Assembly: GCA_963924555.1 (NCBI GenBank)
Contig: OZ004587.1
Coordinates: forward strand, 3,224,001-3,288,000
Length of the DNA stretch: 64,000 nucleotides
Reading direction: 5' to 3'
Origin: Crambe crambe
Taxonomy: Eukaryota > Porifera > Demospongiae > Poecilosclerida > Crambeidae
A model generated the notes under the pieces. The model ran no database searches. It was given only the letters and a program-made list of their open reading frames with translations, and had not been told where the DNA came from. Shown piece after piece: positions 38,401 to 49,760 of the stretch; position 1 is the first letter of the stretch, and every line of letters begins with the position of its first letter. Both the position numbers and the translations under genes were made by a program.

Positions 38401-41400
38401 CATATACAACAATTGTTGTTTTCGTTTCCCAAGGCTTTAGATCTCTTAAACTTCTTTACCCTTACTTTGTGTAGCATCCCATTGGTGGACGCATCACTGT
38501 GATCCAGTGTTCTCTACCCAATTTTGGCCCTGGCGCACTCAAGTATCGTGATGTAGCTCCAAGTTCTGTGAAAATGGTGAGTCAGTTAAATATTTTATCA
38601 GGGTTTTTAGACTTCAAAGAAGAAGATTATGAATTGGTGGGATTATTCCTCAAGACCAGTGCATAAAATAACTCTCAGTGGTTGCACGTGTGCATTTTTC
38701 AGGGTTCACATGACCTTTTTCGCAGGTTTGCAATTGCACATGTGGTACGCTTATCTGAACAATGAAGAATGTAGAACCAAAGACCATTTGGTGTGCAGAT
38801 GGTTGTATGATGTGCAGCTGTTTTACATACATACACATAATAATAGTAGAGTTGTAATGGATACGTATTAGCGACAACTTTTGTCCATAGCCGACTCTGA
38901 ATATGGCCCCAGCTTCTGACTTCTACAAGAGTTTGGCTCTGGACTGCAATGCCCAGCAGATTGCCATCGACATCTTTGCCTTTTCAGGGCAATTCATGGA
39001 CCTCTCCACTATGGGTAAGTCTCCACTATGGGTAAGTCTCCATTATGGGTAAGTCTCCATTATGGGTAAGTCTCCATTATGGGTAAGTCTCCACTATGGG
39101 TGAGTCTCCATTATGGGTAAGTCTCCACTATGGGTGAGTCTCCATTATGGGTAAGTCTCCACTATGGGTGAGTCTCCACTATGGGTAAGTCTCCATTATG
39201 GGTAAGTCTCCACTATGGGTAAGTCTCCATTATGGGTAAGCATGCATTTTGTGTAAGTGCTGACAATCTAATGTGTTGTCACTTTCTCTCCATTGTTTAT
39301 TCGTTGTAGCATGTGCAGCTAAATTCTCTTCAGGACAAGTGTTCCACTATCATAATTTCAATCATTCACGAAAAATCCTAAGAGAACGCTTTGAGAAAGA
39401 CCTTAAGTATGTTTGGGAGATTTTTTATTTTTATAATTTTTTTTTTTTTTTTTGGGGGGGGGGGGGGGGGGGGATGGGGAAGGGAGGAATGAAGAAAATA
39501 AAGTGGGAAGGATTGAAGTAAGTGAGATGTGAGGTACATGAGAGGGAGATAAGAGGGACTGGTAGTGAATGCCTACTGAAGTTGATTTCATATATGTACG
39601 TACTTACCTCTTTTTCAGGCACTATTTGTCAAGGCGTATAGGATTTGAAGCTGTTATGCGAATACGATGCACCGAAGGTTTGTTTCAAAAATCATGATAT
39701 AAGTACTACTGTATGTTCTGGTTCTCGATTCAAACCAATTATTATCTACTGGGCCCTGTACTGCTACGTACATGTCTCTTCTTAGGAAGGTGGTTTAAGA
39801 ATATTCATACTCCTAACCAGTTTTGGAGATCCAGTGTACCTGGTCCAAAGGTCCAGTGGATCAGGTCCGGAGGTCCAATGGACCAGGTCTATTCTGGCCT
39901 TTATTAGTCACTTTATCCTGACAAGTAATTTTTTGACAATTTTGACCAAAAAATGTCCTGTGTCCTGCTGTTATCAGCAGCACTGCTAGTCGACCAGGTC
40001 CGGAGGTCCAGTGGTCTGGAGGTTCAGTTGACCAAGTTCTGGAGACAGTATGTAGCATTATCCCCTCCCTCTCTTGCAGGTATGAGCTTACACACTTTCC
40101 ATGGGAACTTCTTTGTGCGGTCCACTGACCTCTTGTCTCTGCCGAGTGTGAACCCTGACCTGGGGTACACCATCAACATCTCCATTGATGAGAGCCTGAG
40201 AGATATTGGAAGTGTTTGTTTCCAGGCTGCTCTTCTCTACACATCCAGTAGAGGTTAGTCAAGTCCTATCTGTTTGACTCCTAGACTAGAGTTTGGAAAA
40301 GTTCTGATGGCTCTGTATGTACGTAGACTGTTGAGGTCAGAGGTCAGTACCATGTTAGTGCTGTATGTAGATCAAAGGGGTCAGAGGTTGATGCTGCAAC
40401 TCAGTTCTACAGTACATAATAGACTTGTTAACATTTTGGTGGTCATAGAAAAACTATTCTTTGGTCACCATCCATTACCACTTAACCTGTTGCATACATA
40501 TATATGCTGTTGCACTGCACTGTAGTACTCCCGTGCTTCTGTGTAAATGTGTGTATTGTGCAATTGTGTGCAGGTGAGCGTCGTATTAGAGTGCACACGC
40601 TCTGTCTGCCGGTTGCCACGGAGCTCTCCCACATTTATTCCAGACTCAATGTCCTGGCCATCACTGGCACACTGGCAAACATGGGTAAGTGGTGACATAC
40701 TAATATTGGCTGCAGAATGGTAAGGTGGAAGATGAGGCTAGTTTCAAGAGTACCACATAGCAAAACTTAGATCTTTTATTTTTACTTTGTTCATGTCTTT
40801 ATTTGTGTAGCTGTGGATCGTGCTGCCAATTCTTCACTAGGAGATGCACGAGAAGTAAGTTCATGAAAGTTAGAAGTTGCCACGGGTAGTGTACATGTAT
40901 GGAGAAAGCATGCCCTCTATTTTAAGTCTGCCATCCCTTCAGGCACTGATGAACACAGTTATTGACAGCAGTAAGATGTACCGCAGCAACTTTGCCTCCT
41001 CTCGTCAAGCCTCTCAGTTGGTGTTACCGTCCTCCATCAAACTCCTCCCACTCCTTGTTGTGGCACTACTCAAAAGTGTAATGCTGTATATGTAGTTATT
41101 ATTCTGCAAGGTGATAATTTTTCATAGTCCATAGGCAAACCACCAAATTGAATTTTCTCCAGTTGTATGGTTCCCTGCATTGGCATGTTGCTATTTGGCA
41201 TGGCTGCTGGTTTCTTCTCATCCACTTTATTATTTTTTGTATGTGTGTGTGCTACAGTTTGCCTTCAGCTTAAGCCAGAAGATCAGTTATGACAGGCGGA
41301 CTCAAGCCATGAACCTGATCAAATGCACACCTCTCGACTACCTTCTTTGTATCCTCTATCCACGACTCTATGCTGTGCACATGTTGACTGAAAAGGTGGA

Positions 41401-42785
41401 ATTATAAGGCACTGCTCATATAATTATAGTGTGCAATTTACAAAAAAATTAAAAGTGTGGTTGCCATAAATCCACAAATATTTCACCCCACAAAATTTTC
41501 CTATTATAACAATAGAGTTGGTGGGAATGGATAGCTAAATTCTATAGTTATATATATATATATATATATATATAACTTTGGCTCGCCATGCCATGGTCTG
41601 GAAATTTGGTGTGGAGATAATCTAACCATTATAGAGAAGTTTGGAGCAAATTCATCAAAACATAATTTTGAGGAATAGCAAATTCAATGAGCTAAACATA
41701 CCTAATATGAGGTACATTTCAATGTTACCATATCAGGTAATTTTGCCATAGGATCTGGGGGAGAGTGATAATGGCAGTGAGCAGTTGAACCCTCCCATTC
41801 TACACTTGTCAGCAGAGAAGGTGAACAGATATGGTGTCTACCTCATGGACTATGGAATGGTACGTGTTTTGTTTTTGTTTTTTTTTGTTTGTTTTGTTTG
41901 GGTTTTTGTTGTTATTGTTGTTTTTAATCATTTCTTCCTTCTTTCCCACAGGGGTTGTATCTGTGGGTGTGTAAAGATGCTGGGCAGGAATATTTGGCTA
42001 AGATACTTGGAGTCCAACACTTTGGAGCAATTCCTGAGATAATGGTACATACATACATTGCAATCATAGATGCATGGGATGTGCTACTGGGAGCAGGAAT
42101 TGGACAACCATTTACCATAATATGTTTTAGTGGATACTCTTCTTCGCATGGGGAGATGATTTGCTATCAGGGTATTATGGAGTTGTGAGTGCACAAGGGT
42201 ATGCTCCTCCCCCCACATTAAAGCGTTTTAACTTTCCAATATGATGACAGTCTTGCATACTTTGTGTACATACATGCATACAGTGTGATTTGCCTGTTCT
42301 GGAGAATGAGTGCAGTATCTTGCTCAGGAGACTGGTCAAGCAGATTCGCCACACAAGACAACACTTCCTCCCATTCCAAGTCATAAGGTAACTTAATGAA
42401 TACACCAACTGATATCTGCTGCATGACTCAGCTACAATGACATCAATTTAGCAAACAGTAGCTTCAAAGTACAACAGTCACCACTTATAAAAAAAGAATT
42501 AGTTCAATAGAATTAGTTCTCATAAAAATTAGCTTTATGAGACAAACCACATTTCAACCAGAATACTCTAGCCTGATGTAACGTCGGTGGTTTGAGCTAA
42601 TTTGTATGAGAACTGATTCTATAGAATTTTATCGAGAGAAATAAGAGTAAGAATTTGTTGATGATTTTAGGGAGGATGGACCGCATCGTTTGCTCTTCAT
42701 TGAGAAGTTAGTGGATGACCGCACTGAGCTGGGAACTTCATACTATGAATTGCTGTCTCATATGGCAAGACAGCTGACTAAGTGA
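32490..42785 (+). CDS. SEC24: COPII coat cargo-binding subunit SEC24 (A/B class)
   Basis: Sec24 pairs with Sec23 in the inner COPII coat and selects cargo at ER exit sites. 23 coding exons join in phase to 1,295 residues: 32490-32697, 32894-34311, 34489-34719, 35833-35959, 36484-36593, 36926-36992, 37151-37269, 37831-37876, 38029-38084, 38136-38237, 38475-38576, 38891-39014, 39310-39406, 39619-39677, 40080-40253, 40574-40684, 40811-40854, 40943-41077, 41258-41395, 41752-41859, 41952-42044, 42284-42387, 42671-42785. Residues 1-540 are Pro/Gly-rich with a poly-Gln run and an 11-residue tandem repeat. The zinc finger is near residues 632-656 (CRSC...CNLC). The trunk follows ([30 protein letters not shown]), then the beta-sandwich ([30 protein letters not shown]), helical domain and gelsolin-like end ([20 protein letters not shown]). 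The trunk is closer to vertebrate SEC24A/B than to C/D. No frame break was seen. Confidence 0.95.
33718..34040 (+). repeat. SEC24: Coding 33-bp minisatellite in SEC24
   Basis: About ten copies of a 33-bp unit encoding [11 protein letters not shown] or [11 protein letters not shown], with small differences between copies. The unit length is a multiple of three, so copy-number change keeps the SEC24 frame. Confidence 0.9.
36240..36430 (+). repeat. Intronic minisatellite in SEC24
   Basis: Repeated TATACTCCTGTGCACCCTAT-type units of about 18-24 bp fill the intron before exon 5. Confidence 0.9.
36999..37020. repeat. (TA)n microsatellite in SEC24 intron
   Basis: Uninterrupted TA dinucleotides just after exon 6. 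Confidence 0.9.
39004..39241 (+). repeat. SEC24: 14-copy tandem array of an exon-intron junction (17-bp unit)
   Basis: Unit CTCCAYTATGGGTAAGT (GTGAGT in three copies, GTAAGC in the last) repeated 14 times. The first unit is the real end of SEC24 exon 12 (CTC TCC ACT ATG G/GTAAGT); the other 13 lie in the intron. Each unit carries a strong 5' splice-site consensus. Reading on from the first unit meets a TAA in unit 3. Confidence 0.95.
39437..39473 (+). repeat. T17-G20 homopolymer pair in SEC24 intron
   Basis: Seventeen T followed by twenty G, in the intron after exon 13. The G run could form a quadruplex and is also a likely place for sequencing error. Confidence 0.85.
41549..41574. repeat. 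(TA)n microsatellite in SEC24 intron
   Basis: Thirteen or so TA dinucleotides in the intron before exon 20. Confidence 0.9.
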
Positions 42786-43153
42786 CAATCTTAGGGCATT
42801 TTATATATTTTTTCCAAATGGCTATTATTGTGTGGAGTGCTAGTAATTATAATTTAATTTCTATTTAATGATACTAAAAGAACACGATGATGCGATGACC
42901 ACAGTCTGCATGTGAATAGCAGCATAGATTTTAATACCAGTTTTTATAGACCCGAACAGCTTTGAATATAACAACACAATACCTCCCACTTCCAGTTCAT
43001 CTTTCCCATTTCATTCTCCTCGTGTGTTGTTAAATTCAATAAGTAACACTATGTATCATAGCAACAACATGATGGGCATAATATAATTGTACTATTATAG
43101 TGCAGCAGATGCAACTACGTATACTACTGTATGTGTGTTTGATGAAGAGAAGA
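42786..43153. other. Convergent 3' ends
   Basis: Only 368 bp separate the stop codons of SEC24 (+) and the 889-residue gene (-). It contains AATAAG-like and AT-rich sequence suited to 3' UTRs and poly(A) signals for both genes, but no further coding sequence. Confidence 0.6.
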
Positions 43154-46100
43154 CTATGGACTAACACTTCGCAAATAGTCGGCCACTAGATCTTGTCCTT
43201 TCTCTAGTGCATGTTCAAGAGGTGTCTGATTACGTCTACCTCGAATCGTTGGAGGACAATGAAGAACTTCCACAAAGAATTTGACTACTTCAAGTTGGCC
43301 TTCGTAAGCTGCCCAGTGAAGAGGTGTGCTGGTGTCTGAAGTCTGTGTCATGACATCGCAGCCGCTGTCTAAGGTGAGGTAGTGCACTATGGGCAAGTGT
43401 CCTCCCTTTGCTGCAAGATGCAATGGAGTGACTAAGTCATTATCGGTGAGAGCTGGGTTGCAGGCACACTGTTCTAATAGAAACTTGACAATTTGGTAGT
43501 GACCAGCCTGTGCTGCCATATGCAAAGCCGTCCGCCCTCCATTGCTAGGGAAATTTGGGTCACAGTTCAACTCTGTGATGAAGAAGCGAAACACTTCAGT
43601 GTGACCATTGGATGCAGCATTGTGGAACGGTGTGTTGCTTTTACTATCTCTAGCATAAGGGTCACATTTCTTGACACAGGACAAGTACTGAACAAGTTCC
43701 AGGTAACCTTGAGTGGCAGCTAGGTGCAAGAGAGTTATGTTGTTATCGTCCTTGACCATTGGGTCACACTTCGCTTCATCCAAAAAGTACTTGACGATTT
43801 CAGTATAGCCGAGATTGCAGGCCTGATAAATGGCTCCCCTGCTATTGGTTTTAGTGGTCATGTTAGGATCACAGCCAAGTTCCAATACATAATATTTGAT
43901 GATGTCAAGATTGCCTTGCATTGCTGCCACGTCTAAAGGAGTCATTCTGAATTCAGTGAAGAATATAAATATCTCTTTCAGGGCTGTGTTCTCTTGGGCC
44001 TTATCCATAAGGTACTGGACCATTTCCAGACTACCACAATTGCAAGCCTTGTGAATGGGTGTGTAACTATCCTTGTCCACACTCAATGGATCCAATTGGT
44101 GCTGTTCAACCAGGTACTGCACGACAGGAAGATGCTTGGTTTCAATAGCACACGTAAGAGGACTAGCACCATCTACACTCAAAACTGTGGCACTCAGTTT
44201 CTCTTCTTCCAGCAAGTACTTGAGGATTTCCAGTTTTCCATAAGAGGCTGCCACATGCATTGCTGTGTCGTTCATCGGAGTTCGTACCACTATGTTAATT
44301 CCACCCTTGATCAGCTCTTTGACTTTCTCCAAGTCTCCAGTCTTGATAGCTTTCTCTAATAGCTCTGCTGGGGAGGTCTCAACTACTTGAGTGGCTTCTG
44401 TTTCCATTCCTTCAGTTTCAGCAGTGGTAGCAGTGTCACCCTGCAATAGTAATGCATCATAATCCGCGACTATATAAAATACAGGACAGGTGGTGTGTGT
44501 ATTTTCCTACTCTTAATACCCCTTGCACAGAAATTAATGCATTTTAAAAATTGCTGATTTTCTACCCACCAAGTTTCTCTCTACACCAAGCAAATATTAT
44601 ATACATAGTCTTGCAATCGTACAGTAATGATAATTATGACGCACAGATAGTTTATATTGACATAAACAGGTTGCTTAACCCATGTGAAATAGCAAATTTT
44701 ATTTCGCCATGATCTCCAAGCCGGTGTTGTATCATTCCATCCACTTACCACATTATCACCCACTTCCATTTTATCGTTAGGTTTAGTACCCTCATCCCCA
44801 TCTGCTGACTCAGCAGTATTGCCACTGGAGCTTCCTTCACCATCTTCTGCATAGCAACAGTACAAGGTACACATCACAACCACTACCACTCAATTATGAA
44901 CTACCTGTATTGGTCAGAGTTCTAGTAAATCTACTTGCATGAAACTATTTTGTAAATGCAATCACATACTTTTCTCTTCACTTTCTCCTTCATGATCCTC
45001 GTTTCCACTTGGTCGCAGGTCATATTTCTCATCACCATACTGCAGACTGAGGACACCTAGATCCCTCAGGGCCTGCTTCTGTTCTTCCGTCAGGTTCAAT
45101 CCTCCCTTAACCGAATCTGGCAACACTTTGAAGGTAAGTTGAACACAACCTCTAACCACACGAGTCAAGTGGAAATTAATATTGCTGAAAATTTCATTAA
45201 TACTGTTGGAAATGTTCTTCATCTGGTAGACTCGTAAGCGTCTGATACTTCGTTCAATTTTGAATATGACCACTGTATCTTTTGGTCTGGTCTCTATTCC
45301 AAAAGCATCGATGGGACACTCGGCAACTAGTCTCCGTGCATAGTCATTGTACAGTTCAGTGTAACGATCTAGTCGACGCATGACTTCCCTGTCTCCAAAC
45401 GTCTCCGCCAAAAGACGAATCATGGCATGATCAAAGAAAGACCAGAAGTCACAGGCCTTGTAAAATAGCTGTGAAATAGTATCACATGATTGAAGATGTG
45501 GACGGAAGTTGGCATCACTTGTGGCAATCACATCAATGACATACTCCGGTGGGACGTTGGCACGTTCCACACACTTTTGGAGGTTGAAGACCAGAGTCGC
45601 AAAGCAGGAACGCATCTTGGAAGTGTCATCTGCAAGCTTGGCTCGGAGAAATTGTCTGTTCATATCGTCATCATTAGCAAGGTAAGGAAACGTGGGATCA
45701 TCTCTAGGTTCATCCCAATCAGCTGAAAAAATAGGCATAATATTATGCTACGTATATATCATATACTACACATAACATTTAGCATACCAAAAGAATAAAT
45801 TTTTGCACCTGTAGAATTTACAGGTGCCTTCAGAAGCACTGTAATTATGAATTTGGAACTTACTTAGAAACCGTATTTTCTTTGGCTCTTTGGGAGGGAA
45901 CTTAGCTGCATAATTTAGAAGTAACCATCGTAAATATTATGTATTAGATGTTACTGTAATCAAAGTATAACATAGACTCGTTACAAGTGCTATGTGTGAT
46001 AGTGCTATGTGTGATAGTGTCATATGCATATCGGTGCTATGAGTGAGCTTTTTTTTTTTCCATTGGTGTGTCTAAATAAAAATTTTAGTGGGATATCCCA

Positions 46101-49100
46101 CATATCCTACAAAAGGTCCACAATTTCCTTAAAAATTACCAAGCAGTCATATCCTCTATAGCATGAATTACATAAGAACCAGTAAGTGTCCATGTAGTAT
46201 ACAAGGTCAAACACAAGTCTAAGGATGTACTATATTTTTAATAACTAACAATCAGTTTGTGAGCCAGTGTTGGTCTTAGTTGGGTTAGCATTGTCCACCT
46301 CCACTGGTAATTGACCTGTACATACAAAGTTCATTATAAACACTGAATTGATTTGAATAGCCCCACCCTTATTACTCATTCCACTGTTTTTGCCTCGGCA
46401 CCAGAGTGCCGAGGCACAGTGCTGAAGGCGACTATGATGGTATGTATTAATAGCGCGCGCAATGATGCGCGGTGATGCGTATCGAACACGTGCATTATTA
46501 GCACTAGCTCTCTAGCTAGCTAGCGTAGCTAGCTAAGCCAACACAAAAAGATAAACAGGTTCAAGCTCAGGCTCGCAGTCACTACGCAGTAATGCTACAC
46601 CGTGAGTGAAGAGAGTGCTGATGCTTCTTGGCCGTCTTTGCCAACAAATCAAGCCCATGAACAAAAACAACAGAGCCATGTTACTAAGACAAACAGACGG
46701 GCTCAGGCTCACAGTCACTACGCAGTAATGCTACACCGTGAAGAGAGTGATGCTTCTTGGCCGTCTTTGCCAACAAATCAAGCCCATGCAGAGAAGACAG
46801 CAATGAACAAAAATAACAGAGATTGCAATGTACATGAACTAGGTGATCATTTGAAGTGCCAAAGACTTAGAGCCATTATGAAGGAGAATCTAATGAAAGA
46901 ATCCCAGACATACTTCAATCAAGCTATATGCGTGAGAATCATTCAAAACGGCAGTTTGAAAGCATTGAACAGAAAGAATACTAGCTGTGTAAATACCAAC
47001 CTTACTACAATAAGCCATGTTGCTCAGTGCACATTATTTAGAAAGTTTAATAATAATAAAGGTTGCACTGAAGTCGTGCCGAGGCATTCCTAGTCTTTTT
47101 AAAAGACTAACTTGTTAAGTCAAGTACAATGCATTTTGGCTAACTAAAAGTAATGGTTCTCAAGTGCTTCTTCAATTGCCATCCATACTTCTGGATTGTT
47201 AAGCAGATAAAAAAGGTGAAAAAGGTTTAGGCAATGAACAAACAGTAGGCAGAGTCCAAGGATGGAAAATATGCATAACAGCTTCAAAATCCACTGATCA
47301 TCTACAGCCACTATATATTTCTGCACTGACATGCATAGAGAGAGTTATGACCTCCATATCTCATTGGGGCAAGCAAATGAGAGGGAGTCTTTGTGATAAT
47401 CATAATATTGGGTAAACCGCTTGCCCCACAATGCTTGTATTTCCCTAGTATTGTAACATCTAAGTCATCTTGCTGCATACATAGGTCGGGAGACCGTAGC
47501 AATAAGCAAAGTGGTTCATAGACAGGAAGTTGGTATATACCACTGAAACCCAATGAAAATTTTGCAGCTACACTCTTTTAAAAAGCAACACTTAAGCCAA
47601 GGTCACTGTGTAGACTGTCACATATCACCCCTCAACATCCCATAGAGGATCATTAGTTCGAATTTTTTGGAAAGCTCAAAGAGCTTGAACAAGCGAGTAC
47701 AATACAGAGGTTTTTAGCTCACAAAATAAATTACAATTCACATTCATACAAGTGCTTATGACCTGAACTCTAAGATGCTTCAGCCAAAAGTTGACGACAA
47801 AGTGTAAATCCACCATAACTCACTATTTTACCAAACCTAACAAGTTAGTCTTTAAAAGACTAGAAATGCCTCGGCACGACTTCACTGCAACCTTTATTAA
47901 ACTTTCAACATGTAGTAAGGTTGGTATTTACACAGTTAGTATTCTTGCTGTTCAATCTGCTGTTTTCAATGGTTACTCTCACACATAGCTTGATTGAAGT
48001 ATGTGTACTGGATTCTCTCATTGTTTTGGAAGCCTCAAAGTTTTAGTTTTGAGATTCTCCTTTGCCATGGCTCTCTCTTTGGCACTTCAAACAATCACTA
48101 GTTCATGTACACTGCAATCTCTGTTGTTTGGGTCATTGCTGTCTTTTAGTCAGTTCTCTGCATGTCATAATGGGCTTGATTTGTTGGCAAAGATGGCCAA
48201 GAAACATCAGCACTCTCTTCACGGTGTAGAGTTACTGCATAGTGACTGCGAGCCTGAGCCTGTCTGTTTGTCCTTAGTACTGTAGTATAGCTTGTGTAGC
48301 TAAAGCAGCTAATGCACGTGTTCTATACGCATCATTGTGCATCATTGTACATGCTACTGTACATACCATAGTCAGAGCCTTTGACACTGTGCCTCGGCAC
48401 TCTGGTGCTGAGGCAAAAACCTCTGTAATGATCTTTAGATCATGAAATTGAATCTGTAGTGTGCTAAAAATCAGCCTTTGGTAAAGTGGTGGTTACTTGT
48501 ACAACTAAACACTACTAATTCAGAATTTTGCTTGGGGGGGAGGAGGAGGGCAAAAATTTGAGGAGGGGCAAACCATTCTTTAGGGGGGAGCAGAAGCCCC
48601 CCTCGCCCCTCACTGAAATAAACCCTGACTATATTGACTCACTTTTTCTGAACTTTCTCCTTATCAGCTTTCCACTCACTAAAAACTTCTGCAAGTTTTC
48701 AGCCTTTTCCCACTCCAGCATGCTTCCAGACTTCAGAATACCAACCACAGAGGCCCATGAAAATGGAATGGTGCCCTTCCCACACTTCCAAAATTCAAGA
48801 ACTTTGGCCAGCAGTTTAACTGGGTCAGTCCACTGTTTGTTGAATGCATCCAACTCATCATCAGGTATACCAACTTCTTTTCCCAGAGTTCGCCACTTGA
48901 TACGGATTTCATACAATTCTGACTCCATTTTTTCAATAGTGGGCACTATATAAAATTGGTAATCATTTTCAATGTTGCTCAATTGATAGCAGGCTTTTCC
49001 CATACCAATCACCACAATCAGACATCACAGCTTTATATTTCAAAGGAGGTTACAGTTCAACACATGCATACAGGTACGTATGTGTGCAAAGCTATTTTCA

Positions 49101-49299
49101 TACATGCACACATTGTTATTTTGAGGACAGCTACTACAAAATTAATCAATCTCCAAAATTGCCATATTTAATGCTCACCTTCAGGGACAAAGTCAGGGTC
49201 TACCTCTTGTGGTATAGTATCTGCCTCTTCTGAAGAGGTTTTCTTCTTTGAAGAGTCATTCTGAAAAGGCACAACACTGATCCCTATTTCTCCAGACAT
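43154..49299 (-). CDS. Death-fold, sponge-type domain and ankyrin-repeat protein, 889 aa
   Basis: Seven exons join in phase: 49179-49299 (MSGEIGISVVPFQNDSSKKK), 48643-48945, 46250-46315, 45864-45905, 44970-45722, 44749-44846, 43154-44440. Residues 41-141 look like a Death-type domain (IKWRTLGKEVGIPDDELDAF, then a helix-rich tail). Residues 142-177 are a linker. Residues 178-428 form a domain I know only from sponge proteins (SQLFYKACDFWSFFDHAMIR, YARRLVAECPID, RGCVQLTFKVLPDSVKGG). Residues 429-461 are an acidic linker (GEGSSSGNTAESADGDEG). Residues 462-889 hold about 12 ankyrin repeats with canonical TPLHLAA segments, ending VADYLRSVSP. No signal peptide or membrane segment is seen, so it is probably a cytosolic adaptor. 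The Death fold suggests homotypic signalling, as in innate immune or cell-death pathways; this is inferred. There are no frame breaks. Intron 2 carries an inverted pair of 0.7-kb elements. Confidence 0.85.
46391..47115 (+). mobile_element. 0.7-kb element, copy A (in intron 2)
   Basis: Left end TGCCTCGGCACCAGAGTGCC (an 11-bp-arm hairpin), right end CGTGCCGAGGCATTCCTAG followed by a second hairpin, AGTCTTTTTAAAAGACT. TGCCTCGGCAC is thus present near both ends in inverted form. It contains a 117-bp-type internal duplication and a 163-codon open frame. Copy B lies 0.7 kb away in opposite orientation; copy C is at 57 kb. Confidence 0.85.
46602..47093 (+). CDS. 163-codon open frame carried by the 0.7-kb element
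   Basis: Reads through without a stop: an internal repeat with ASWPSLPTNQAH twice, then DCNVHELGDHLKCQRL, ESQTYFNQAICVRIIQNGSL and a tail ending GCTEVVPRHS. Copy C keeps the same peptide in two overlapping frames (56,986-57,204 and 57,101-57,454); copy B is interrupted. I recognise no domain, although a few His/Cys are spaced as in small zinc-binding peptides. Similarity at the protein level may only reflect DNA similarity between copies. Confidence 0.3.
   Translation: MSEESADASWPSLPTNQAHEQKQQSHVTKTNRRAQAHSHYAVMLHREESDASWPSLPTNQAHAEKTAMNKNNRDCNVHELGDHLKCQRLRAIMKENLMKESQTYFNQAICVRIIQNGSLKALNRKNTSCVNTNLTTISHVAQCTLFRKFNNNKGCTEVVPRHS
47116..47840. other. Spacer between inverted elements A and B
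   Basis: About 725 bp, intronic. Minus-strand open frames of 62 and 80 codons (for example YEPLCLLLRSPDLCMQQDDL) are not recognised. No repeat relation to the flanking elements was seen. Confidence 0.35.
47841..48418 (-). mobile_element. 0.7-kb element, copy B (in intron 2, inverted)
   Basis: Begins CAAGTTAGTCTTTAAAAGAC and ends at the GTGCCTCGGCACTCTGGTG hairpin, i.e. copy A reversed, but shorter and more diverged, with the internal open frame broken. Confidence 0.85.
48528..48620. repeat. G-rich repeat segment in intron 2
   Basis: GGGGGGGAGGAGGAGGGC followed by GCAGAAGCCCCCCTCGCCCC resembles the poly-purine/poly-pyrimidine ends of the repeat at 51,580-51,912. Confidence 0.45.
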
Positions 49300-49760
49300 G
49301 AGAACTAACAAGGAAGGAAACTTTGTAATTTGGCTACTTTCATACCCACCCTAAAATAGTTACCTATACTTACGATCCAAACGACCCAAACAATACTCCA
49401 AGCAGTGTAGTCTAGGTCTGGTACACGTACAGAAACCAAGAATACACACCTCTTTCTAGCTAGATTATTCCGCGCGAGCGCGTTTATTCAACTTATGTAC
49501 CCCCCCCCCCCCCCCCCCCCCCCCCCGGACTCTATATACACGTACACCCGGCCGGCCGTCCGTACCCTAGCTCCACTGGCCGGCTAGCTATAGCCTCGCG
49601 CCAGGCTCTAGCTAGTCTACTGTAGACTGTCCCCCGGACACTCTACCCTACTTTGGGCGGCTCTGTCCGCTGAAGCCCGACGGTCAGAGTGTCCCCTAGG
49701 GCTGGCCTAGGGCTCCTCAATAGTTGAACCCAACCAACTTTATTTTTTTGATACCACTGT
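49300..49760. promoter_or_regulatory. Probable promoter region of the 889-aa gene
   Basis: Upstream of the start codon the sequence turns GC-rich with CpG-containing stretches (CGCGCGAGCGCG, GGCCGGCCGTCCG) and a run of 26 C at 49,501-49,526. Similar motifs built on CTGTCCCCCGGACA-like words recur at 50,600-50,690. No TATA box or start site can be fixed. Confidence 0.4.
49501..49526. repeat. C26 homopolymer
   Basis: Twenty-six C in a row, upstream of the 889-residue gene. The opposite strand could form a G-quadruplex. The true length is uncertain because homopolymers are error-prone. Confidence 0.85.

Noticed and set aside
43493..44359. Plus-strand open frames opposite the ankyrin exon
   Set aside because: Shadows of the ankyrin repeats in the complementary strand; no recognisable domains.
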